NCBI GenBank assembly: GCA_964568355.1
Contig: CAZMRK010000169.1
Coordinates: 1 to 10,532 of the forward strand
DNA: 10,532 nucleotides
Reading direction: 5' to 3'
DNA from: JAJPJX01 sp964568355
Lineage (GTDB): Bacteria > Acidobacteriota > Terriglobia > Bryobacterales > Bryobacteraceae
Shown one piece after another: positions 5,852-10,532 of the stretch. Position 1 is the stretch's first letter. Every line of letters starts with the position of its first letter. The notes beneath the pieces were generated by a model. It did not search any database, had not been told where the DNA came from, and saw nothing but the letters and a program-made list of their open reading frames with translations. The position numbers and the translations under genes are program-made.

Positions 5852-6535
5852 TCAGACGTTACGGAAGAACCACAGCCAGAAATACTGGGTGCCGACTCCG
5901 TGCCGATAGCGAGGTTCAAAGCCGCAGGCGTGCGCCATCTCCACTACCTGCTCGTCGGAGAAAGGGACTCCCAGCCAGGTATCGTCCGGGTCCGTCGTCA
6001 GGGAAGCATCGCCCTGCACCTGAAATTTGAAAAGCCCGCCGGGGCGCAACAGGCGAGCCACCTCGCGCACGTAGCTCCAGATCACCTCGCGGCTGGGAAT
6101 GTGCTGGAAGACAATTGAGGAGAAGGCAAAATCCACTTGAATGTCACCCAGGACTTTCAGGTCCATGCCGCTGTTTTGATAGACATGGGCGCCCGGAAAG
6201 GCCTGGACAGCCGCCTGTGCCTGGCGCACCATCTCCCCGCTGATATCGACGGCATAAACCTGTCCGAACAGACGGGCGAGCGCCCGGGTAACGCGGCCGG
6301 CGCCGCATCCGATTTCGAGTACCGACATCTTTTGGGGATCCTTGCCCTGGCAGATATTGGTCATATCGGTGAGGATCTCCTCGGCTACGGTGCGTTCGCC
6401 GGAGGCGAAGAATTCCTCGTCGGTCCAATCCTGGCGGGCTGTATTGACGTAATAGCGGGCGTTTTCCCGGGCGCGAGCATCCCAATCGCGCTGCATTTTC
6501 TCGATCTGCTGGTCTGTGCTCATGCGGTCCATCAT
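5852..6535 (-). CDS. Class I SAM-dependent methyltransferase, substrate unknown
   Basis: A soluble Rossmann-fold methyltransferase of 227 residues. Motif I is VLEIGCGAGRVTRALA (72-87), followed by the acidic end of strand 2 in YAVDISGEMV (94-103), the DFAFSSIVFQHIP segment (135-147) and the LLRPGGLFKFQV post-II region (162-173). The N-terminal RDWDARARENARYYV helix is common in small-molecule methyltransferases of the Methyltransf_11/25 groups. The substrate cannot be told. The start is uncertain: ATG at 6535, 6532 or 6523 (MSTDQQ) are all possible and none has a clear Shine-Dalgarno sequence. A TACAAT at 6541-6546 on this strand would make the first ATG the first base of a leaderless mRNA. 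The gene is divergent from tRNA-Ala and convergent with the small basic gene. Confidence 0.87.
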   Translation of the reverse strand: MMDRMSTDQQIEKMQRDWDARARENARYYVNTARQDWTDEEFFASGERTVAEEILTDMTNICQGKDPQKMSVLEIGCGAGRVTRALARLFGQVYAVDISGEMVRQAQAAVQAFPGAHVYQNSGMDLKVLGDIQVDFAFSSIVFQHIPSREVIWSYVREVARLLRPGGLFKFQVQGDASLTTDPDDTWLGVPFSDEQVVEMAHACGFEPRYRHGVGTQYFWLWFFRNV

Positions 6536-6540
6536 GTTAT

Positions 6541-6548
6541 ATTGTAAT
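6541..6548. promoter_or_regulatory. Overlapping divergent -10 boxes between methyltransferase and tRNA-Ala
   Basis: On the plus strand TGTAAT (6543-6548) matches the -10 consensus at five of six bases and lies 18 bases before tRNA-Ala. On the minus strand TACAAT (6546-6541) also matches at five of six and lies five bases before the methyltransferase ATG. The two share four bases, inside an AT-rich stretch that includes the palindrome GTAATTAC. No good -35 box is seen for either. Confidence 0.35.
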
Positions 6549-6566
6549 TACTGAAGTTCTGAGCGT

Positions 6567-6642
6567 GGGCGGCTAGCTCAGTTGGGAGAGCACGGCGTTC
6601 GCAACGCCGGGGTCGTGGGTTCGAATCCCATGCCGTCCACCA
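6567..6642 (+). tRNA. tRNA-Ala, anticodon CGC
   Basis: A 76-base cloverleaf with encoded CCA. The acceptor arms GGGCGGC and GCCGTCC pair with one G-U; the D arm is GCTC/GAGC; the anticodon stem is CGGCG/CGCCG around TTCGCAA, so the anticodon is CGC, reading GCG codons; the T arm is GTGGG/CCCAT around TTCGAAT; the discriminator is A. The high use of GCG in the neighbouring genes fits a dedicated GCG-reading tRNA. Confidence 0.95.
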
Positions 6643-6701
6643 AGCTATCCCATTCCATTTTTCTCCAGCCTAATTGTTCCCGGTCGCGTGGAGTTGCCTT
6701 G

Positions 6702-6725
6702 CCCCCCTTGAACGAAGTCGGGGGG
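6702..6725 (+). other. C6/G6 hairpin ahead of the phosphatase gene
   Basis: Six C, a 12-base loop, then six G, ending 27 bases before the phosphatase ATG. It could end tRNA-Ala transcription (no T-run follows) or form a 5' leader structure. A weak promoter (TTGAAC at 6708, TACCGT at 6732) overlaps it. The rest of the 110-base gap shows nothing else except the ribosome binding site AGGA at 6742-6745. Confidence 0.4.
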
Positions 6726-6752
6726 ATTCGCTACCGTGGTTAGGAAAAACAA

Positions 6753-7889
6753 ATGCCACGACCCTTCTCTCGTCTGGTGCTGGCGGTTGCGCTGGCTTTT
6801 TCCGCGTCCGGCGCACAACCCGCCAAGAACGTTGTCCTGTTTCTCGCTGATGCCGGCGGCATCCCCACTCTGAACGCAGCCAGCATTCAGGCCTACAACG
6901 ATCCGGCCAAGCTGTTCGTGCAGCACATGCCGCATATTGCGCTTTCGGACACCTCGTCGGCTTTCGACTGGGTGACGGACTCGGCGGCTGGGATGACGGC
7001 GATTGTCACCGGCGAGAAAACTCGCAACAGCGTCCTGTCCCAATCGTCGGACGCGGTACCGGGAAAGCAGGACGGCGAGCCGCTGAAGACGATCCTCGAG
7101 TACGCGGAGGAGCACGGTCTTTCAACCGGCGTGGTGTCGAACAGCCCGATGGTGGATGCGACACCGGCTGCCTGCTATGCCCATGTGAACAGCCGCAAGG
7201 AATTCGGCAAGATTTTCCTGCAGGTGTTGCACCCCCGCTACGGCGACGGCGTGGATGTGATCATCGGCCCGGGACGGTCGGCGATCCTGAAGGCGACGGC
7301 GGACCTTGGGGTTGATATCTTCCCGGAACTGGAGAAGCGAGGCTACGCCGTGGGCGAGCGCCTGGCGGAGATCCCATCCGGGGCGCGGCGGGCCGTAATT
7401 CTCATGAACGATCCGGAGCACGATCTTGCCGCTGCTACCAACGCTGCTATCGAGATCCTCAGCCGCAATCCCAAGGGCTTCTTCTTGATGGTGGAGGGCG
7501 ATGTGCACACCAACCATCTCGCCCGGGGACTGGACCACGCGGTCGCACTCGATCGCATTGTGCAGACGACCGCCAGTCGCCTTAGCCGGAATACGCTGAT
7601 CCTGTTCACGGCCGACCATTCTTTTGACCTGCGCCTTTCCGGCAGCGCGAAGAAAGGTACGCCGCTCTATACCATGGGACCGGATGGCAAGGAGGTTCCG
7701 GAGAAGGGCGTCACGGTTTTCGGTCATCATGGCGGCGAGCAGGTTCTGGTGGCGGCACAGGGTCCGGGATCCGAGCAGGTGAAGGGCTTCCTCCGCAATA
7801 CGGACCTGTTCGGAGTCATGCTCTCGGCCTGGGGCTGGCGTCCGGATGGGAAGCGGGCGGGCGCCGCGGGATCTGTTGCGGGTCATTAG
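6753..7889 (+). CDS. Secreted alkaline phosphatase family protein, divergent metal site
   Basis: PhoA-superfamily phosphomonoesterase, probably periplasmic. Residues 1-22 are a signal peptide (basic RPFSR, hydrophobic LVLAVALAFSASG). Compared with E. coli PhoA, the following are visible: D33 in VVLFLADAGG (D51), the catalytic S77 in VTDSAAGMTA (S102), D135 and T137 in DATPAACYAH (D153, T155), R148 (R166), E248 in LMVEGD (E322), D288-H289 in FTADHS (D369-H370), and a final His in FGHHGGEQV (H412). The D327/H331 pair is not at its usual spacing; residues after E248 read GDVHTNHLARGLDH. At 378 residues it is shorter than classic PhoA. Start: ATG at 6753 with AGGA eight bases upstream. It lies after tRNA-Ala and is convergent with the transporter gene. 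Other alkaline phosphatase superfamily hydrolases are possible, but the family is clear. Confidence 0.9.
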   Translation: MPRPFSRLVLAVALAFSASGAQPAKNVVLFLADAGGIPTLNAASIQAYNDPAKLFVQHMPHIALSDTSSAFDWVTDSAAGMTAIVTGEKTRNSVLSQSSDAVPGKQDGEPLKTILEYAEEHGLSTGVVSNSPMVDATPAACYAHVNSRKEFGKIFLQVLHPRYGDGVDVIIGPGRSAILKATADLGVDIFPELEKRGYAVGERLAEIPSGARRAVILMNDPEHDLAAATNAAIEILSRNPKGFFLMVEGDVHTNHLARGLDHAVALDRIVQTTASRLSRNTLILFTADHSFDLRLSGSAKKGTPLYTMGPDGKEVPEKGVTVFGHHGGEQVLVAAQGPGSEQVKGFLRNTDLFGVMLSAWGWRPDGKRAGAAGSVAGH

Positions 7890-7899
7890 TGTTCTGACC
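7885..7899 (+). repeat. 15-base sequence around the phosphatase stop, shared with 3101-3115
   Basis: ATTAGTGTTCTGACC holds the TAG stop and matches 3101-3115 at 13 of 15 bases in the same register. Its CTGACC (7894-7899) can also pair with GGTCAG (7931-7936) to close a stem around the repeat copy at 7906-7934. Confidence 0.35.
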
Positions 7900-7905
7900 G
7901 CGCGT

Positions 7906-7934
7906 CAACAAGCGGACGAACCGATCACCTGGTC
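7906..7934 (+). repeat. Intergenic dispersed repeat, copy 1
   Basis: A 29-base unit with core GCGGACGAACCGA then TCACC and GGTC. It matches the reverse complement of 10408-10437 except for one indel and three substitutions. It sits in the 51-base gap between the convergent phosphatase and transporter genes. Confidence 0.6.
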
Positions 7935-7940
7935 AGCGCA

Positions 7941-8360
7941 TTAGCTCATCGCGAGAACGAGTACGCCTCCGAGCACCATAGCAACTCCGATTCCGGTGCT
8001 CAGCGACACACGTTCTCCGAGAAACAGCGCCGCAGCAATGACGACGAAAACGAGACTGAGCTTGTCAACCGGCGCGACCCGCGAAGCCGGGCCTAACTGC
8101 AAGGCACGGAAGTAGCACAGCCACGAAAGGCCGGTGGCGATACCGGAGAGAATCAGGAAGGTCCAGGACCGGCGCGAAATCGGGCCGGTCAACGAACTGC
8201 TTCGCGTCAGGAGGACCACCAGCCATGCGAAGAACAGGACAACCGAGGTGCGAATCGCAGTCGCCAGATTGGAGTCGATGCCGGCGACACCGACCTTAGC
8301 GAGGATCGCGGTCGCGGCGGCAAACAGCGCCGACAACAACGACCAAACCAGCCAGTTCAT
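7941..8360 (-). CDS. Half-size EamA/DMT-superfamily transporter
   Basis: Inner-membrane protein of 139 residues with a single EamA unit. Hydrophobic segments lie at about 3-24, 34-51, 67-85, 98-114 and 121-138. The family stretch YFRALQLGPASRVAPVDKLS (83-102) is followed by FLGERVSLSTGIGVAMVLGG (113-132). Typical drug/metabolite transporters carry two EamA units in about 300 residues, so this one should work as a dimer or with a partner. Single-EamA proteins of about 140 residues are known as a group, so it need not be a fragment. The substrate is unknown. Start: ATG at 8360 (MNWLVWSLLSAL), with only a weak GAG before it. It begins 24 bases after the 3' end of tRNA-Leu on the same strand and may be read from the tRNA promoter. 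Confidence 0.9.
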   Translation of the reverse strand: MNWLVWSLLSALFAAATAILAKVGVAGIDSNLATAIRTSVVLFFAWLVVLLTRSSSLTGPISRRSWTFLILSGIATGLSWLCYFRALQLGPASRVAPVDKLSLVFVVIAAALFLGERVSLSTGIGVAMVLGGVLVLAMS

Positions 8361-8384
8361 AGCTCGGAAATTTTATCTGGAGCT

Positions 8385-8471
8385 TGGTGCGGATGAGAGG
8401 ACTTGAACCTCCACACCCTTGCGGGTACATGGACCTGAACCATGCGCGTCTGCCAATTCCGCCACATCCGC
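8385..8471 (-). tRNA. tRNA-Leu, anticodon CAG
   Basis: An 87-base class II tRNA on the minus strand with encoded CCA. The acceptor arms GCGGATG and CATCCGC pair fully; the anticodon stem CATGG/CCATG encloses TTCAGGT, giving anticodon CAG, which reads CTG; the long variable arm is ACCC-GCAA-GGGT; the T arm is GGAGG/CCTCT around TTCAAGT; the discriminator is A, as expected for leucine. Confidence 0.95.
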
Positions 8472-8498
8472 ACAACTGTTTCGTGAGGGCTACAAACC

Positions 8499-8527
8499 AT
8501 TCTTCCAATAGAAACACGAGATGTCAA
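8499..8527 (-). promoter_or_regulatory. Promoter of tRNA-Leu
   Basis: On the minus strand a perfect TTGACA (8527-8522) is followed after 17 bases by AAGAAT (8504-8499), four of six to the -10 consensus. Transcription would start about 20 bases before the tRNA, a normal leader length. It lies in the 72-base gap after the dehydrogenase stop. Confidence 0.5.
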
Positions 8528-8543
8528 ATTCCGGTTGAGTTTT

Positions 8544-9512
8544 TCAATATCCGGCCTGCTTGTCGACCACCCGGAGCAGCGGAAGCGCACGCGCAAAGCG
8601 GCCGACGTTTTCTGCGAAATCGGCGATCAGGCGCACCTGCCGGTCTGGACCCCAGCCGGAGGTGTGCGCTGACATCACCACATTGGGGCAGTCGAAGATC
8701 GGGTGCTCGGGAGGCGGGGGCTCTACCGGGAAGACGTCCAGTCCGGCGCCGGCGATCCAGCCTTCCTGAAGGGCGCGCACGAGGGCCATATCGTCGAACA
8801 ATTGCCCGCGGGAAAGGGCCAGGAAGCAGGCCGTTTTCTTCATGGCGCGGAAGACCTGCTCGTTGAACATGCGATTGGTGCCGGGCGTCAGCGGGGCGGC
8901 GGCCACCAGCACATCCACCTGCGGCACCATCTCGGCAAACCATCCCGGGTCGTGCAGTTCGGCAACGAATTCCGGCCGGGCGATCGGCCGCGGGTCGATA
9001 GCAACGACGCGCATCTGGAAGCCGTAATAGGCCCGCCGGGCGGTCCACATGCCGATCCCTCCCAACCCGACGATGCCCATGGTGCGCCCGGCCAGCTCCC
9101 AGTGATCGGCGGACTTCGTGGTGCCCTGGGGATACATCGTGCGGCTGCGGTAAAACTGCGGCATGTAATACCGGGCGATGCCGCGTGTAAGACACAGCAG
9201 CAGGCACATGGCGGTCTCCGAGATGGCGGGAGCGAAGGTTGCCTGGTAGTTGGTCAGAACGATGTCGCTGGCGCGGAAGGCCGGGTCCAGACTTTCCACG
9301 CCGGCGCCTCCGGCCTGCACCCATTTCAGTTTCGTAGCGGCGGCCAGCGCCTTGGCACCCACATCGCCATAGACCACGTCGGCATCCCTCACTTCTTCCA
9401 GAAACTCGTCCTGGGAACGGCAAATACGGATCTCTACGTTGGTATCAGGTGCGGCTTTTTGGATGGTTTCGATTTCCGCGGGTTCGAAGGGAAAAAGCGT
9501 GACGATCTTCAA
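8544..9512 (-). CDS. D-2-hydroxyacid dehydrogenase (NAD-binding), substrate unknown
   Basis: Soluble NAD-dependent dehydrogenase of the D-isomer-specific 2-hydroxyacid family (glycerate, lactate, phosphoglycerate or glyoxylate type). The 322-residue protein shows the nucleotide-binding GIVGLGGIG (146-154) followed by D173 in VVAIDPRP, which suggests NAD rather than NADP. The catalytic triad is R235 in ALSRGQLFDD, E264 in GLDVFPVEPPPP and H283 in VVMSAHTSGW. The first half carries the substrate-domain fold with VQAGGAGVESL (65-75) and ISETAMCLLLCL (97-108). The start is a TTG at 9512, with GGAG ten bases upstream; no ATG or GTG lies in frame nearby and MKIVTLFPFEP is a normal N-terminus. It lies 45 bases after the ferredoxin-NuoB fusion gene on the same strand. 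Co-transcription is possible, but no functional link is evident. Confidence 0.93.
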   Translation of the reverse strand: MKIVTLFPFEPAEIETIQKAAPDTNVEIRICRSQDEFLEEVRDADVVYGDVGAKALAAATKLKWVQAGGAGVESLDPAFRASDIVLTNYQATFAPAISETAMCLLLCLTRGIARYYMPQFYRSRTMYPQGTTKSADHWELAGRTMGIVGLGGIGMWTARRAYYGFQMRVVAIDPRPIARPEFVAELHDPGWFAEMVPQVDVLVAAAPLTPGTNRMFNEQVFRAMKKTACFLALSRGQLFDDMALVRALQEGWIAGAGLDVFPVEPPPPEHPIFDCPNVVMSAHTSGWGPDRQVRLIADFAENVGRFARALPLLRVVDKQAGY

Positions 9513-9557
9513 GAAAGTTTGGCTCCGTCCAATGATATTACAAGGCGTTTTGCGGAC

Positions 9558-10367
9558 TTAGCGCTGCAGGCGCCCGAGGGCCAGCAGAAGCCCGTTGAGC
9601 AGCGCCTCCGGACGCGGAGGGCAGCCGGGGATGTAGACGTCCACCGGGATCACCTGGTCGACACCTCCGCGTGTTGCATAGTTGACGCCGAAGATCCCGC
9701 CGCTGCACCCGCAGGCGCCCACAGCAACCACGATGCGCGGCTCCGGCGTGGCCCGATAGGTTTTGAGCAGCGCGGCCTCCATGGCGCGCGTCACCGGGCC
9801 GGTGACCATCAGCATGTCAGCGTGGCGCGGCGAGGCGACAAAGCGGATGCCAAAGCGCTCGATGTCGTAAACCGGATTGTTCAGCGCGGTGATCTCCAGC
9901 TCGCACCCGTTACAGGACCCCGCGTCGACCTGCCGGATCGCCAGCGACCGCCCCAGGATGCTCTGTGCCCGGCTGGCCAGTTCCAGCCCGAGCGTGTCTG
10001 CCGAGGTGGAATGCAGGCCGAGCAGTTGCCCGTGCGTGCCGTCGGCTTCGAGCGCGTATTCAGCGATGGTCACCAGATCCTGGCGGCGGGTGGTGGCCAA
10101 GTGGAAGTCCGTGGTGATCTCGATGGCTTCCGGACTGGCTTCGGCACACTCGCCGCAGAAGGTGCAGCGGCCGTAGTCCAGGCTGACGGTGCGGCGCAGA
10201 GGCCGCTGGTCGATGGTGATGGCACCGGTGGGGCAGACCGCGGCTGACGGCCGCGCGTCGGTCCAGCGGTCGAACGCGATCTGCGGGCGCCCCCGAAAAT
10301 TCTCGGAGATTTGCTGCTTGTCCGTGACGATGCCTGTTTCGTAGCTTTTTTTCAGGATCTGGATCAT
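9558..10367 (-). CDS. Ferredoxin / NuoB-like (group 4 hydrogenase small subunit-like) fusion protein
   Basis: A 269-residue iron-sulfur protein that fuses HyfH/HycF-like and HyfI/HycG-like parts of complex I-related enzymes. Residues 1-90 are a ferredoxin domain: FRGRPQIAFDRW, then AVCPTGAI with C45, then RCTFCGECAEASPEAI with C68, C71 and C74. Residues 140-269 are a NuoB-type domain with C152 and C155 (GSCNGCELE), C219 (GACGCSGGIFG) and C249 (IPGCPPRP), the four ligands of the proximal [4Fe-4S] cluster. The protein probably passes electrons at the cytoplasmic side of a membrane complex: group 4 hydrogenase (Hyf, Ech, Mbh) or an energy-converting-hydrogenase-related (Ehr) complex. Which one depends on the large subunit, not in view. 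Start: ATG at 10367 after GGGGGCTC. Partner genes should lie beyond the right edge. Confidence 0.88.
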   Translation of the reverse strand: MIQILKKSYETGIVTDKQQISENFRGRPQIAFDRWTDARPSAAVCPTGAITIDQRPLRRTVSLDYGRCTFCGECAEASPEAIEITTDFHLATTRRQDLVTIAEYALEADGTHGQLLGLHSTSADTLGLELASRAQSILGRSLAIRQVDAGSCNGCELEITALNNPVYDIERFGIRFVASPRHADMLMVTGPVTRAMEAALLKTYRATPEPRIVVAVGACGCSGGIFGVNYATRGGVDQVIPVDVYIPGCPPRPEALLNGLLLALGRLQR

Positions 10368-10385
10368 GAGCCCCCAAAAACATTA

Positions 10386-10532
10386 CTATAAAACTCTCTG
10401 CTGACGCGACCTGGTGATTCGGTTCGTCCGCCTGCTGCCTGCCATATAAGGCCCACGCCGGCGGGCGATCTTCAGCGCCGCCGCGAGAATTGGTTTGGCC
10501 CATTCCGGAATGAACGGGAGATCGCACGAATG
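10386..10532 (-). CDS. Possible C-terminal end of an upstream gene (cut by window edge)
   Basis: On the minus strand a frame is open from the window edge for 48 codons and ends in TAG at 10386-10388, 18 bases before the ferredoxin-NuoB gene. It reads HSCDLPFIPEWAKPILAAAL and then a basic stretch with IARRRG. I do not recognise it; it lacks the DPC-x2-C end of hydrogenase and NuoD-type large subunits. Codon third positions are mostly G or C, which suits coding, and the spacing suits an operon. Against it, the last 15 or so codons fall within the dispersed repeat at 10408-10437, and two other frames on this strand are also partly open. If it is not coding, this stretch holds only the repeat. 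Confidence 0.4.
   Translation of the reverse strand, partial: HSCDLPFIPEWAKPILAAALKIARRRGPYMAGSRRTNRITRSRQQRVL
10408..10437 (-). repeat. Intergenic dispersed repeat, copy 2 (inverted)
   Basis: On the minus strand this 30-base unit carries the same core GCGGACGAACCGA, then ATCACC and GGTC, as copy 1 at 7906-7934, with one extra A and three substitutions. It lies 40 bases upstream of the ferredoxin-NuoB start, inside the end of a possible upstream reading frame. Confidence 0.6.

Noticed and set aside
5647..5919. Minus-strand open frame across the small gene and the hairpin
   Set aside because: It runs through a probable terminator, overlaps two real genes and has no coding signal.
7122..7886. 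Minus-strand frame of 254 codons inside the phosphatase
   Set aside because: It is antisense to a gene with a complete set of phosphatase motifs.
8524..9423. Second minus-strand frame of 299 codons inside the dehydrogenase
   Set aside because: It is an Arg/Gly/Pro-rich frame-shifted shadow; the dehydrogenase frame has all catalytic motifs.
8703..10247. Long plus-strand open frame (514 codons) opposite the dehydrogenase and ferredoxin-NuoB genes
   Set aside because: It crosses two real minus-strand genes and the gap between them, with low-complexity Gly/Arg/His composition and no motif.
10060..10527. Minus-strand frame of 155 codons over the start of the ferredoxin-NuoB gene
   Set aside because: It overlaps the Cys-motif frame out of phase, and its His/Arg-rich composition looks like a shadow.

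Overview
The window is GC-rich, gene-dense bacterial chromosome. It carries 12 recognisable or probable protein genes, one unproven reading frame running off the right edge, and two tRNA genes. Gene content and protein style suggest an Acidobacteriota of the Solibacter/Bryobacter type. The clues are secreted proteins with signal peptides ending in Phe-Ala-Gln or Gly-Ala-Gln, a minimal TatA plus TatC pair, a small GRKSMS-type basic protein, and a Hyf/Ehr-like complex subunit. This assignment is inference from style; no rRNA or strong marker gene is present. No phage, IS element, CRISPR array or toxin cluster was seen.

Left part (1-2178, minus strand): a tight housekeeping operon read right to left, rsfS - rlmH - accD - folC (folC cut by the window edge). 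It joins ribosome silencing, 23S rRNA methylation, fatty acid synthesis and folate metabolism, with a 4-base overlap and gaps of 15 and 21 bases. The rsfS frame has no ATG, GTG or TTG before its conserved core, and a CTG with a good Shine-Dalgarno sequence is the best start.

Centre left (2218-5807, plus strand): a divergent gene for a secreted coiled-coil protein with a conserved His/Asp-rich C-terminal domain of unknown function; then hpt (purine salvage); then tatA and tatC behind a probable extended -10 promoter. Both Tat proteins carry unusual low-complexity, tyrosine-rich segments. A 72-residue coiled-coil/basic protein follows.

Centre (5816-7934): a perfect hairpin separates the small gene from a convergent SAM methyltransferase. 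A tRNA-Ala(CGC) lies divergent to the methyltransferase. Next is a secreted, divergent alkaline phosphatase, followed by a copy of an intergenic repeat.

Right part (7941-10532, minus strand): a half-size EamA/DMT transporter just downstream of tRNA-Leu(CAG), a D-2-hydroxyacid dehydrogenase with a TTG start, and a ferredoxin-NuoB/hydrogenase-small-subunit fusion whose ferredoxin part keeps ligands for exactly one [4Fe-4S] cluster. A second, inverted copy of the intergenic repeat lies near the right edge, inside the end of the edge reading frame.

Nothing here is a clear new defence or mobile system. The observations most worth following are the single-cluster ferredoxin fusion, the secreted coiled-coil/His-Asp protein, the non-canonical rsfS start, the phosphatase with rearranged metal ligands, the TatA/TatC low-complexity additions and the inverted dispersed repeat.
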